A DNA stretch of 64,000 nt from Cherax quadricarinatus (GCF_038502225.1 NW_027195398.1:124001-188000), one strand, 5' to 3'. Positions 1 through 11,846 are shown, counted from the first letter of the stretch. A program made the numbers and translations. The notes: generated from the letters alone by a model not told the origin.

Positions 1-9
1 GGTTTTAGG

Positions 10-819
10 ATGTATGTTGGTAGTTCAGGGAAATTAAAGGGTGGGGTGGCAGTGGCAGTGAGGGAGTCCAGCCCATTCCACGTGCTCAATTGGGAAGAGG
101 GAGGGGAGGGGAGGGTGGTGAGGGTGGAAGGGATATGGGGTGAGATTAGAGTATGTTTTCTGGGGATATATATGCCGGCAGATAGTAACATACGGGTAAA
201 GGTGAATTTTGTAAGGGAGGTTTTGCTTTTCTACATGCGGGGTTTACCAATGGTTTCTATAATAGGTGGGGATTGGAATTGTGTAATCAGGAATAAGGAT
301 GTGGAGCCGAGAGGGGCAGGGTGTGTGCTTGGAGTATTGAGGGATTTGTTGAGGGATGCAGGGGTTTATGACATAGTCAGGGGCGATGGGTGGAAAGTAG
401 AGCACACTTTTATGCGGAGGGGTTATGCTGCCAGGTTGGATCGTATATATATAACTCGAGATATAACAGTAGAACGTGTAATGACGATAGATTTAGGTTT
501 CTTGGACCATCGTGCCGTTTTGGCAGAGATAGCATGGGAAGGGATGGTTCGTAGGTATGTGGGTTATTGGAAAATGAATGTGAGGCTACTTCAGGGAGAG
601 GGGGAGGGGTTGTTTTTTAGGGAATGGTGGAAGCAACTATGGGAGGCTCGCAACGAAGAGGAGGATGTCTTGGAATGGTGGGAGAAGCACACTAAATTGC
701 AGATTAGGGAGTATTACCAGCATATAGGAAGGGATGAGGCGAGGTGGAGGTATGGTTTACAGAAATATTTAGAGGGGCAACTAAATGATTGGGGAGGGGG
801 GCTGGACATGGAGAAATAG
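10..819 (+). pseudogene. LINE ORF2 endonuclease domain (AP-endonuclease-like)
   Basis: This is the endonuclease/exonuclease/phosphatase-fold domain that nicks target DNA to prime reverse transcription. Visible motifs, numbered from the Met at 10, are GGDWN at about residues 86-90 (the GDFN-type motif), ARLDRIY at about 141-147 and LDHRAV at about 165-170. The last corresponds to the SDH catalytic motif; here the usual Ser is Leu, which would be expected to weaken activity. The Met at 10 is only the first Met in the window, and the true start is upstream. The frame ends at a stop at 817-819. Homology continues immediately in another frame from about 800, so the break is a 1-base lesion next to the G-run at 796-801 or just after it. 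This is a relic rather than a live gene. Confidence 0.82.
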
Positions 820-2070
820 AGGTTTTAAGGGGAAGATTGAGGGATATACAAAATTCTCGTTTTGATGCGATACGTGTGAGGGAAGGTTTAGAGGAGGTTC
901 TATGGGGTGACAAACCGTCAGGATGTGTTTTGAGGAGATTTAGGAATAGGCAACAGATGACCACGATTATGGGATTAGAGGTGTGTAAAGGGGTGGGGGG
1001 ATATAGGGTGGGGCAGGTACTTAGTACCACCGATGGAATGAGCAATTATGCTGATTATTGGTTTAGGGAGAATTTTAAGCAGAGGGAGGGAGGAGAGAGG
1101 GAGGGAGAGATTCTGGGAGAAGGAATTCGAGGTATTTTAGGGGAGGAGGAGAGTGCGGTAATAGAGGGTAGGATCAGTGAGGAGGAGGTGGAGGAGGCGA
1201 TAATGGGCTTGAGTAGGGGAAAAGCGCCGGGCATTGATGGAATTCCTAATGATTTCTATATTACACATTGGGTTTGTATGAAGGAATGTCTGGTCCAGTT
1301 GTTTAACTGTATGAAGGAAAGGGGAGTGTTGGGGGAATCGCAGGGCACGGGGGTAGTAGTTTTGGTCTATAAGGGAGGGGGGGGGAAGACCTTGGGTGCT
1401 TTTAGGGCGATGTCCCTCATGTGTGTAGATTATAAAGTTTTTGTGAAGGTTTTAGGTAACCGTATGAAAAAGGTGCTTGACCAAGTCCTACATAGAGGAC
1501 AGTGTGGGATTCCAGGTCGAAGTATGCGTGAGGGGCATGGAAGAATTAAGGATTTTGTGGAGGGTAGACAACGGGGGGGGGGAGATCTTGGGGATTGATT
1601 GGAAGCAGGCTTATGACAGTGTAGATAGACATATGTTGTGGTGTATTTTAAAAAAACAGGGTTTTGGTGATGAGATTGTGCGCTGGGCGACTACTTTGTA
1701 TACGCCTGCAACGGTCAGGGTTCAGGTTAATGGGAAGTTAGGGTTGCCAGTGCAGATGGGGATGGGTTTGCGACAGGGTTGCCCCTTGTCTCAAATCCTC
1801 TTTGCATGCATACAGGACCCTTTTTATAGGCTTATAGAGGAAGGAGTGTGGGAACAGGGAGAGGTGGGTCCTGGGAGATGTGGTATTGTGGGGTATGTGG
1901 ATGACACCACAGTTTTGGTAGGAGGGGAAATAGGATTGGGGAATGTGGGACGTATAATAGAGATTTTTGGTGGGGCGACAGGGATGAGGGTTAATGGAGC
2001 AAAGTCAAAGTTATTAGAAGTAGGCACGTGGTTAGGGGGGGGAACAGTATGGGTGGAACGTAGTGGATAG
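789..2070 (+). pseudogene. LINE ORF2 reverse transcriptase domain, frameshifted
   Basis: The reverse transcriptase part of the same element lies in two overlapping frames, 789-1598 and 1477-2070. In the first frame GKAPGIDGIP (near 1220-1250) is the motif before the fingers, followed by a CGIPGRS motif near 1503-1523. The second frame carries motif A as DWKQAYDSVD, motif B as RQGCPLS (residues about 99-105 of that frame) and motif C as YVDD (about 140-143). All three catalytic aspartates are present. The switch between frames falls at a run of ten G at 1573-1582, so one indel there accounts for the break. The second frame leaves homology after the G8 run at 2035-2042. The RT motifs make the identification secure; the clade is less certain. 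Confidence 0.88.
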
Positions 2071-3168
2071 AATTAAGATATGTGGGGTTGTGTATATGGC
2101 GGACGCTGGGGAGGCACAGAGAATAAATTCCAAGGAAGTAGAGAGTTGAGCGATGGGTAGGATGCACGGGTGGAGGGCTGGGGATGTAACATTGCAGCAG
2201 AGGGTGGTGGTAAATACACTTGTGTACAGTAAAGTGTGGGGCGTGGCAGAAATATATCCCCTGAGGTCGTGTGATATTCAGGAACTGGAGAGGGTGGTTT
2301 TGAGGTATGTGTGGGGTTATGGGAAGCCATGGCTACGGAAGGAGGTGGTGATGATGGGCGTGCGGCAGGGTGGGCTGGGTCTTATACCTTTGGACACACG
2401 AGTGAAGGCAGTGTATGTGAAGCAGCGATACTTGAGGGTGGGAGGGGAGAGGGGTAGAAGGGTGGGAGAGGTCATGAAGGATGTGCGAAAATGGTGGAAG
2501 GGAAAGGCACTACTGGAGTGTGAAGATATGGTGCGAAATTTGTTGGCAGTAAGGGAAGCAAAATAAGTAAGGGTAAGTAGGCTTGGGAGGACAGGTTGGC
2601 AGGGTACAGTGATACAGGGAGTAGCTACATACCCAATGTATGATTGGAGGGGCATTTGGGAAGACTTTCGGAAGATCAGATTAAAGCCAAGGGTTCGTGA
2701 AGTGGTTTATAGATTCTTTATGGGAATTCTAGCTACAAGGTCAGTGCTATATAGAATGGGTTATGTAGGTGCTGGCACTTGTTTGCATTGTGAGGAAGAG
2801 GAGACGGCTTTTCATGCCATATATTTTTGTGAAACCTTGGGTTTTGTAAGGGCATGGTTAGCGAGAGTTCTGGGTATAGTGGCGGGAGGGGGGAGAAACA
2901 TTTCGACTTTGAGGGCTTTGCATTTTGATGTGGGAGGGTTTCCAAGGACATTCGGAGGGCAGTGATGTATGTAGTGGCAGATTTTTTGTATGTGTCTTGG
3001 TGCATGCGGGAGGTGGGGGGTGAATATAGGGTGCGGGCGCTTGCGGCGAGTGTGTATCGTACAGTATGCAGAAATAGGCTACTGTATGGGAGGTTGTGGG
3101 TAAATAGTTTTCCCTTGGGTTATCGTAATCTGTCGGTAGGTGTAATGTTAGGGTTGGGTGTAGTTTAG
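2063..3168 (+). pseudogene. LINE ORF2 C-terminal region with Cys-containing motif
   Basis: Downstream of the RT the homology continues in frame 2 and finally in frame 1. Stops interrupt at 2147-2149 and 2564-2566, and there is a shift near 2960. A GGLGLIPLDTRVKAVYVK segment is typical of the thumb/connection region of APE-type LINEs. It is followed by TRSVLYRMGYV and a Cys motif, CLHC...HAIYFC, which resembles the C-terminal zinc-binding motif of LINE ORF2 proteins. The last readable stretch ends at a stop at 3166-3168. The three open pieces (2153-2566, 2609-2965, 2962-3168) are fragments of one protein, not separate genes. Confidence 0.72.
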
Positions 3169-4557
3169 AGCTGGATTGGGCTGGTTCTCCCTAAACTGGC
3201 ATTCTTGTTCTTTTTTGAGATTAGTGGAGGATGGAAGGTGGAATAAAAGTGTGTGGTAGTGGAGCATATGGGTGTAAAGTCGTTAGGAATGAGGGGGGGC
3301 GTAGGGGGGGGTGAACTGGTGACATTTGGTTAAGAGACAGGGGTTTTATGACTTTCGACGTCAGGTACGAACTTGAGCATGGAAGGGAACGTGAGTTTGT
3401 GTTTTTTTAATACAGATAGCATGGGGTCAGGGGATGGCAGGGGGTGGCTTTCTGAAGTGTCTTTTGCCAGGTTGGTTTTGTTAATGATTGAGGTAGTACT
3501 GCCCGGTACATGTTTTATTAGGAGCCATAAGTTATATTGTGTAACTTAGTGCATGACAGAGTAAGTCTGATATTGCTCTGGAACATTGTTAATAAATATA
3601 TATATCTTGTTGAACATAATACATAAAAAATGGGAATATGTATTAGTGAGTGAGTTACAATTTCTAGTGTACTATTACCATATTAGTTGGTATTCTTCAC
3701 TTTGTCAAATAATTACTATCTATATATTGTTATAAGTTATTTATGTTAGTTCTTATTTTATACGTTGTAAGTGAACAAATGTAAGGTGTTGTGACGTTTA
3801 GTGCAAGTGGCATTTATCTTGCACTAGGGAAAAGGGGAAGTATAAAGTAAATATGATTGGATCATAACGAAATGTCATTGGATATATGTACACTGTATTT
3901 AGAAGACGGGAAGGATTGTGAGGATTGTCAATATATGTATTAATTCTTATGTAAATTTCATGGAACTCAGGGTGATAATAATGTACACCTATTAGTCGGA
4001 TGATAAGTATTGATATTATTATGCTTATTGTAATATAATTTGATTGATGAAATGTATAATCTGGTTTTTAGCTTTGGAGTAAAGAGATAAAAAGCATAGG
4101 GGATGGGGGATATTTTGTAAGCACAAAGATGAATCAGCAATATGTATTTAGAAAATGTAACATTTTTATTTTTCTGTGGCGGAGACGATAAGGGGTTCTC
4201 ATATTCCTTTGTTATTGTACCTTAATGTATTTTTAAATTCAATGACTGATGGAGGTTATGAGTGGTGACGGCAGACAGTTACTAGGCATGTGGGTGGGGG
4301 GGTGAAGAGTCAGCGGTAGTGTATTAAATCCACCACCGTGCACGATATTGATTGTTATCATGGGGTATATGAGGGTTAGGGTGTGGATTGGTTTCTTTGG
4401 TGGATGTGTGCCATCATGTTCAGACTTTTCTTGTATTATAGTCAGCCTTTTAGATGGCTGGATTGTGTTTATACATGTCAATGATATCCTTAATGCTCTA
4501 ATAAATGTATAAGAGATGTCAATGAGTATACTCAGGTGAAAGTGGTATGTTTTTCAA
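3169..4557. other. AT-rich non-coding stretch, possibly LINE 3' UTR or older repeat
   Basis: I see no coding potential here: only short open frames, frequent stops and AT-rich sequence with scattered G-rich patches (for example near 3290-3310). It could be the 3' untranslated region of the LINE to its left, because an A-rich tail occurs at 4806-4817, or separate old repeat DNA. No target duplication could be identified to decide. Confidence 0.4.
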
Positions 4558-4817
4558 GGGGGGGGGGAGTGTCAGCATTACTAAGTAGGACTATCGTTTT
4601 TATTATAAGACCATTTTTTCACGTGAAGCACGGTACATAAAAGTAGTGTTTGATTGGAGTGCAGCAGCCAATTCTGATGTCATTATATAAGTGCTTCTTT
4701 GGTATTTGTGTAGTCACTGCAGATTATCGTTTTACTGCCTGTATCTTGTTACATATTGATTATGTACCCATATATTTTTTGTACCTGAGTTTTAAATAAA
4801 ATAATAAAAAAAAAAAA
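4558..4817 (+). mobile_element. Possible polypurine tract plus LTR start, ending in AATAAA and poly(A)
   Basis: A run of ten G at 4558-4567 plus AG directly precedes TGTCAGCATTAC at 4570. This is the arrangement of a polypurine tract followed by the TG of a 3' LTR in Ty3/gypsy-type elements. Within the next 250 bases there is a TATATAA at 4684-4690, an AATAAA at 4795-4800 and a run of twelve A at 4806-4817. A possible inverted terminal match (TGCTGACG) occurs near 5319-5326. No LTR-element protein is recognisable upstream. The alternative is that the poly(A) is the 3' tail of the preceding LINE. I cannot choose between these from the sequence alone. Confidence 0.35.
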
Positions 4818-4914
4818 GTTCCCATAGTGTGTAATGTAGGTCCCTCAGTGCGTAATATAGTTCCTACAATAAGTTCCACACCAGTAGGTGTGGAAGGTAG
4901 AGCATATTCCACTG

Positions 4915-5118
4915 TGTGGTGTGAAGTGGTTTTGCCACTGTGTGTGGTGGGTAGCGTTGTTTCCATAGTGAGTATGGTGGGTAGCGTCGTTCCCACAGTG
5001 AGTGTTGTGGGCAGTGTAGCGCCACGGTGAGTGTTGTGGATAGCGTCGCTCCCACAGTGAGTGTGGTGGGGAGCGTCGTTCCCACAGTTAATGTGGTAGG
5101 TAGTGTAGTTTCCACATG
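4915..5118 (+). repeat. Degenerate ~30-bp minisatellite
   Basis: About six to seven imperfect units follow each other, each with a 'cccacagtgagtg' core and a 'gtggtgg' end, and differing by substitutions and single-base indels. Open frames in this stretch on both strands are repeat artefacts. Confidence 0.75.
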
Positions 5119-5997
5119 TTGAGAAATGGTTTACCAGCTAAGGTTAAAGATTATAGGGGGTACTTAGCTCATAGGACAGCTATTGCCCACACAGCCGCTC
5201 CTGCAGGCGAGGTCTTGAGAATCTATCTTATCCATTTCACAACGGGCTGTAATAGAGTATATTATGTTAATAATTTACCCCTAGGGGTGTTATGTCAGCA
5301 TATTTCATTCACTGATTGCTGACGAACTTACGTGTGTGGACTCAAAAGTCCGCATCTTACTGCCGACTATATTATAGGTTGGTTACAAACAACTTGCGAC
5401 ACAAGAACTGCACAGTCCCCCGTATTACAAGAAATTTGTAACCCACCTTGCACTTGTAGCGTGAACTGTGGTGTTTACACCCTCGACAAGTATCGGTGAC
5501 TTGGTAGAAGCTGAAGTGTCCTTGGATGTCCACGTCTTCCATAGTCTAGGAATATGCACACTGGTACACTATGTTCCACAAGGTTTGTCTTTATTGTTCA
5601 CAATCTTATCACTAAAGAAGCTCATCACACTTCTCTCTAAGTGTTTATTGTGTTTTGTGAGACACTTTGTTCACACTAACGCACGGATCAGTGTTCTATG
5701 TTGGTAATCCTGGCGTCAGTGTGACTCCCAGTAGAGTGAAAAGTATTCTGACCTCACAGCCTCCTACGCCGCTGCAGTGCCCCTAGAACATAAGGGAAAA
5801 GCTGACCTAGTATTTTTTTTTGCTTCCTTGCCAAACTTCCTCCATGAAGCAAAGCAGAATGCTTGATTCTTGCTGTCTTGAGCATAGACAACAATGTACA
5901 CTATCTTTACCATGGTAATAAAGTGGGAGCAGGATTTTCCTTAATTGTCCTGCTAAGGTAAGAGATGGACTGTCTCTTATTAAACTACACTTTGCAA
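5119..5997. other. No recognised gene
   Basis: This is unique-looking sequence with short open frames of 60-80 codons on the plus strand (5116-5322, 5468-5707). Neither resembles a family I know. A small local inverted repeat (tgtcagca...tgctgacg) lies at 5293-5326. I see no promoter, RNA gene or splice structure that I could defend. Confidence 0.4.
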
Positions 5998-7283
5998 CAC
6001 TGGAGTCTTGGTGTAGAGTGTGGAGAGTATACCTGCCTCTTGGTGTAAAGTGTGGAGAGTATACCTGCCTGTTGGTGTAGAGTGTGGAGAGTATACCTGC
6101 CTGTTGGTGTAGAGTGTGGGGAGTATACCTGCCTGTTGGTGTAGAGTGTGGAGAGTATACCTGCCTGTTGTTGTAGAGTGTGGGGAGTATACCTGCCTGT
6201 TGGTGTAGAGTGTGGAGAGTATACCTGCCTGTTGGTGTAGAGTGTGGAGAGTCCACCTGGCTGTTGGTGTAGAGTGTGGAGAGTATACCTGCATGTTGGT
6301 GTAGAGTGTGGGGAGTATACCTGCCTGTTGGTGTAGAGTGTGGAGAGTATACCTGCCTGTTGGTGTAGAGTGTGGAGAGTGTACCTGCCTGTTGGTGTAG
6401 AGTGTGGAGAGTATACCTGCCTGTTGGTGTAGAGTGTATAGAGTATACCTGCCTGTTGGTGTAAAGTGTGGAGAGTATACCTGCCTGTTGGTGTAGAGTG
6501 TGGAGAGTATACCTGCCTGTTGGTGTAGAGTGTGGAGAGTATACCTGCCTGTTGGTGTAGAGTGTGGAGAGTATACCTGCCTGTTGGTGTAGAGTTTGGA
6601 GAGTATACCTGCCTGTTGGTGTAGAGTGTGGAGAGTATACCTGCCTGTTGGTGTAGAGTGTGGAGAGTATACCTGCTTGTTGGTGTAGAGTGTGGAGAGT
6701 ATACCTGCCTGTTGGTGTAGAGTGTGGAGAGTATACCTGCCTGTTGGTGTAGAGTGTGGAGAGTATACCTGCCTGTTGGTGTAGAGTGTGGAGAGTATAC
6801 CTGCCTGTTGGTGTAGAGTATGGGGAGTATACCTGCCTGTTGGTGTAGAGTGTGGAGAGTATACCTGCCTGTTGGTGTAGAGTGTGGAGAGTATACCTGC
6901 ATGTTGGTGTAGAGTGTGGAGAGTATACCTGCCTGTTGGTGTAGAGTGTGGAGAGTATACCTGCCTGTTGGTGTAGAGTGTGGGGAGTATACCTGCCTGT
7001 TGGTGTAGAGTGTGGAGAGTATACCTGCCTGTTGGTGTAGTGTGTGGAGAGTATACCTGCCTGTTGGTGTAGAGTGTGGAGAGTATACCTGCCTGTTGGT
7101 GTAGAGTGTGGGGAGTATACCTGCCTGTTGGTGTAGAGTGTGGGGAGTATACCTGCCTGTTGGTGTAGAGTGTGGAGAGTATACCTGCCTGTTGGTGTAG
7201 TGTGTGGAGAGTATACCTGCATGTTGGTGTAGAGTGTGGAGAGTATACCTGCCTGTTGGTGTAGAGTGTGGAGAGTATACCTG
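5998..7283 (+). repeat. 32-bp minisatellite, about 40 units
   Basis: A 32-bp unit built around 'ggtgtagagtgtgg' and 'agtatacctgcctg' is repeated about 40 times with few indels. The spacing of successive 'gagtatacct' motifs is 32 bases (6121, 6153 and so on). Variants are mostly single substitutions such as tggagag/tggggag and cctgcctg/cctgcatg. The minus strand has no stop in any phase of the unit. Long minus-strand frames of 305 and 607 codons result, with an inner repeat of 32 residues per 96 bases. I do not regard these as genes. Confidence 0.95.
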
Positions 7284-7344
7284 ACAGTCTTCGCCAGGTG
7301 TTGTATTCTGCGCTTTAAAACCACTTGTTTATGTTGTATTAATT

Positions 7345-9312
7345 TGTATGTGATATATGGATGACCTGGTATGTGATATAAGGATGACCTGGTATGTGAT
7401 ATAAGGATGACCTGGTATGTGATAAAAGGATGACAATGTATGATACAAGGATGATCTGGTATATAATACAAGGATGACCAGATATGTAATATAAGGATAA
7501 CCTGGTATGGAATATAAGGATGACCTGGTATATGATATAAGGATGACCTGGCATGTGTTATAAGGATGACCTGGTATGTAATGTAAGGATAACCAGGCAT
7601 GTGATATAAGGACATCCTGGTATGTGACATAAAGATGACCTGTTATGGAATATAAGCATGACCTGGTATGAGATATAAGGATGAAATGATATGGAATATA
7701 AGGATTACCTGGTATGTGATATAAGGATGACCTTGTATGTGATATAATGATGACCTGGTATGGAATATAAGGATGACCTTGTATGGGATATAATTTTGAC
7801 CTGGTATTGGATATGTGGACGGCCTGGTATGGAATATAAGGGTGACCTGTGAGGTATATAATAATGACCTGGTATGGGATATAAGAGTGAACTGGTACGG
7901 GATATAAGGATGACCTGGTATGGAATATAAGGATGGCCTGGTATGGGATATAAGGATGACCTGCTATGGGATATGACAATGACCTGGCATGGGATATAAG
8001 GATGATCTGGTATGGGAGATAAGGATGACCTGGTATGGGAGATAAGGATGACCTGGTATGGGATATAAGGATGACCTGGTATGGGGTATATGGATGACTT
8101 GGTATGGGATATAAGGATGACCTGGTATGGGATATAAGGACGACTTGGAATGGGATATAAGGATGACCTGGTATGGAATATAAGGATGACCTGGTATGGG
8201 ATATAAGGATGACTTGGTATGGAATATAAGGATGACCTGGTATGGGATATAAGGTTGACCTTGTATGGAATATAAGAATGACCTGTTATGTGATATAAGG
8301 ATGACCTGGTACGGAATATAAGGATGACCTGGTACAGAATATAAGGATGACCTGGTAAGGGATATAAGGATGACCTGGTATGGGATATAAGTATAAACTG
8401 GTATGGGATATAAGGATGACCTGGTATGGAATATAAGAATGACCTGTTATGCGATGTAAGGATGACCTGGTATGGAATATAAGGATGACCTGGTAAGGGG
8501 TATAAGAATGACCTGATATGGGATATAAGGATGGTCTGCTATGGGATATAAGGATCACCTGGCATGGGTATATGGATGACCTGGTATGGGATATAAGGAT
8601 CACCTGGTATGGGTATATGGATGACCTGGTATGGGATATAAGGATGACCTGGTATGGGTATATGGATGACCTGGTATAGGATATAAGGATCACTTGGTAT
8701 GGGATATAAGGATGACCTGGTATGGGATATAAGGATGACTTGGTATGGGATATAAGGATGACCTGGAATGGAATATAAGGATGACCTGGTATGGAATATA
8801 AGGATGATCTGGTATGGGATATAAGGTTGACCTATTATTGGATATCTGAAGTGCCTGGTATGAAATATAAGGGTGACCTGGTGTGGGATATTAGGATGGC
8901 CTGGTATGGAATATAAGGATGACCTGGTATGGGATATAAGGTTGATCTGGTTTGGGATATAAGGATGATCTGGTGTGCGATATAAGGATGATCTGGTGTG
9001 TGATATAAGGATGACTTGGTATGGGATATAAGTTTGACCAGGTATGGGATATAAGGATGAACTGGTGTGTGATATAAGGATGACTTGGTATGGGATATAT
9101 GTTTGACCTGGTATGGGATATAAGGATGACCTGGTATGGCATGTAAGAATGGCCTGGTATAGCATATGAGAATGACCTGGTATGGCATATAAGAATGATC
9201 TGGTATGGCATATGAGAATGACCTGCATGGCATATAAGAATGACCTGGTATAGCATAAGAGAATGACCTGGTATGGCCTATAAGAATGACCTGGTACGGC
9301 ATATAAGGATGT
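7345..9312 (+). repeat. 23-bp minisatellite, about 85 units
   Basis: A 23-bp unit with the core 'ggatgacctggtatggga' followed by 'tataa' is repeated about 85 times. Adjacent 'aggatgacct' motifs at 7381 and 7404 give the period. Units diverge by substitution (gggatata/gtgatata/gaatata). The right end, about 9115-9312, carries a distinct sub-family with 'aagaatgacctggtatggca', so the array has local homogenisation domains. Minus-strand frames of up to 229 codons are repeat by-products. Confidence 0.95.
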
Positions 9313-9480
9313 AGGTCACATCAAACTCCAGACACAACACAATGGAAGAGAAAAACGTAGGCAACACACCTGAGCTGACCAACACAATTCGTCACAAAAC
9401 TGTTTTCTTTTCTATCATAATTTAATCTCGTCGTAGAAGGTGGTTTATATTTTGAGGTGAAAGTTAAATGATTTTCTTAG

Positions 9481-9771
9481 CCAAACACCAAGTACTGCTG
9501 CTTTCTGTGTGACTGGGACAGCCGTGCAAGAGGTTCTCACTACATTAGGAGAGACTGGCCACCTCGTCAATCATTGCAGCCTGGGATGAAAAATGTTCAA
9601 CATCCACCTCTCATTGAACCCCAAAAAAATTTTGCTACCACCAATACACATGAAACGGGGGCTCATGAACAAATCCAGTCAAAATTCCCCTCGGTGAGCG
9701 ACGCTAAGATAATAGAGGGGGTCTTCAATGGTCCTCAGATTCGAGAGCTGCTCGAGAAGCATTCAAGTTAG
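9481..9771 (+). pseudogene. Fragment of an uncharacterised arthropod dispersed protein family
   Basis: Frame 1 is open from 9481 to the stop at 9769-9771. It contains CFLCDWDSRA (from 9499), then RRDWPPR, PGMKNVQH and LIEP, and near the C-terminus SDAKIIEGVFNGPQIREL. I recall this succession of motifs (CFLCxWDSRA, DWPxR, PGxKNVxH, LPPLHIKLGLMK, SDAKIKEGIFxGPQIR) from unannotated, high-copy proteins in many arthropod genomes. Their function is unknown, and they may belong to a transposable element. The LPPLHIKLGLMK block is present but in a different frame: around 9631-9670 another frame reads LPPIHMKRGLMNK. So the copy has a frameshift after the A7 run near 9624-9630 and a deletion of about 15 codons before FPSVSDAK. 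The copy is dead. A stop at 9478-9480 marks the left limit of the readable part. Confidence 0.6.
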
Positions 9772-9893
9772 TGGCGAGGGGATTTCTCGGAAACAGTCAC
9801 AATTTTGACATATTTATTGCTTGGTATAATCAACAGACAATGGACAAACATTAATATTTTATTTAAATTAAACAATATTTTGCAATTTTATCT

Positions 9894-9963
9894 AACACTG
9901 TGTCCAGCAGTTGTGAACTGTACCAGAAACACTGTGTCCAGCAGTTGTGAACTGTACCAGAAA
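9894..9963 (+). repeat. 34-bp direct tandem duplication
   Basis: Two adjacent, identical 34-base copies run 9894-9927 and 9928-9961, each containing 'tgtccagcagttgtgaactg'. The identity suggests a recent slippage or microhomology duplication. Confidence 0.9.
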
Positions 9964-10201
9964 CAAAGTCAGGGACAAAGGCTGCTCGGTATTTTTGTTT
10001 TGTTTTCACTAACTACTTATATTTGTGTCCGTATGTGACTCTGTCTTTCCACCAAGAAATCTGCTGCAAGAAAGTTATCAGTTGCCTTTTTTTGTTGCAG
10101 TTCGTCTTCTTATATATATGCAAGTCACTGAAACGTCCATAAGTAAGCACACAAGTACACAAGTACGGACACACACACACACTTATTCTCCGGTCCTGTG
10201 C

Positions 10202-10228
10202 TATATATATATATATTATATATATATA

Positions 10229-10305
<77 letters not shown>
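10202..10305. repeat. (TA)n microsatellite
   Basis: About 100 bases of nearly pure TA dinucleotide, with a TTA interruption near 10215 and a TTTA near 10232. A short (AC)n tract precedes it at about 10170-10182. The Tyr/Ile-rich open frames over it are artefacts. Confidence 0.97.
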
Positions 10306-10596
10306 AAAAAAAATTCCCAGCACATTTTCAATACATATTATCCAACACTATGTCACACACATATCTGTACTGTCTCACACAGCTGTTAAAATTATATTTA
10401 TATTATGGTTTATATTTTAATAGAATTCTGAAAAAGCAGGATGGAAAATGCTATTATATAGTATTTTGTAGATATCCTTAATGATAAACGTGAAGATATA
10501 AGGAAGTAACAACTGAGAGAATCTTGTACTGGATATTGCAAGAAAAAACTTTTATGAACTGTTAAATGTTAATCTCTCTCTCACGTTTTAATTGTT

Positions 10597-11147
10597 CATG
10601 GCTTCACTTCTCTCACCTTCACTATATTGACAGAAATATTCGCAAACACAAGAAAAAAAACTAGGAAAAGAAAATAAGATCTTCATACTGGGAGAGTCAC
10701 TCTCTCGACAAAATGGATTCTCGGTGTTGATGTTACAACCGGCCAGTAGAACTCTGTTTTAAATGTCTTCAGTGCTACTGTTTTGTGTAATATTCTCTTG
10801 CTCTACTCTTGTGTGGTACTTGCGTTCAGCTATACCATTTTATTGTATGCTATTATCCTTTTCATGTGTGTTACAGTATTATAATAGTATAATAGCATAC
10901 AATAAAATGGTATAGCTGAACACAAGTACCACACAAGAGTAGAGCAAGAGAATATTACACAAAGCAGTAGTATTGAGGACATTAAGACAGATTTCTACTG
11001 GCCGGTTGTAACATCAACACCAACAATCCATTTTGTCGAGAGCGTGACTGTCCCAGTATGAAGATCTTATTTTCTTTTCCTTGTTTTTTTTCTTGTGTTT
11101 GCGAATATTTCTGTCAATATAGTGAAGGTGAGAGAAGTGAAGCCATG
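10597..11147. repeat. Foldback: ~260-bp inverted repeat arms with 32-base spacer
   Basis: The left arm at 10597-10856 is matched in reverse complement by the right arm at 10889-11147, with 10857-10888 as the spacer. The arms begin and end with catggcttcacttctctcac / gtgagagaagtgaagccatg. Other matching blocks include gttacaaccggccagtag (left) and ctactggccggttgtaac (right). The match stops abruptly at both outer ends. By eye roughly nine in ten positions match, with scattered substitutions and a few small indels. I see no transposase and no clear target duplication. It is most likely a foldback/MITE-type element or a locally formed inverted duplication, and its transcript would fold into a long hairpin. 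The 72-codon frame at 11058-11276 lies partly in the right arm and is not convincing. Confidence 0.9.

Positions 11148-11819
<672 letters not shown>

Positions 11820-11846
<27 letters not shown>

Larger units (their letters stand above)
1..3168 (+). mobile_element. Degenerate APE-type LINE (tentatively L1/Tx1-like), cut by the left window edge
   Basis: One element explains the whole stretch. An apurinic-type endonuclease domain, a reverse transcriptase and a C-terminal cysteine-containing region follow each other on the plus strand, broken only by a few frameshifts and stops. The reading frame goes 1, 3, 1, 2, 1 along the element. Several breaks lie in or near G homopolymers (for example 1573-1582 and 2035-2042). 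The order EN-RT-C-terminal Cys/His region is that of non-LTR retrotransposons with a single large ORF2. The L1/Tx1 assignment rests on the look of the RT and of the region after it, and is tentative. Its 5' end, and any ORF1, would lie left of the window. Base composition is G-rich and T-rich on this strand, unlike the AT-rich flank that follows. Confidence 0.85.
9772..10596. other. No recognised gene; contains a small duplication and a (TA)n tract
   Basis: AT-rich intergenic sequence. Apart from the 34-bp duplication and the microsatellite listed separately, I see nothing that supports a gene, regulatory element or transposon. Confidence 0.4.

Noticed and set aside
5330..5360. tRNA-like stem ggact-caaa-agtcc
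   Set aside because: It is an isolated five-base-pair hairpin without acceptor, D- or T-arm partners.
5807..7630. 607-codon minus-strand open frame with 32-residue repeats
   Set aside because: It follows from a 32-bp unit without stops on that strand and extends across two unrelated arrays. There is no sign of codon selection.
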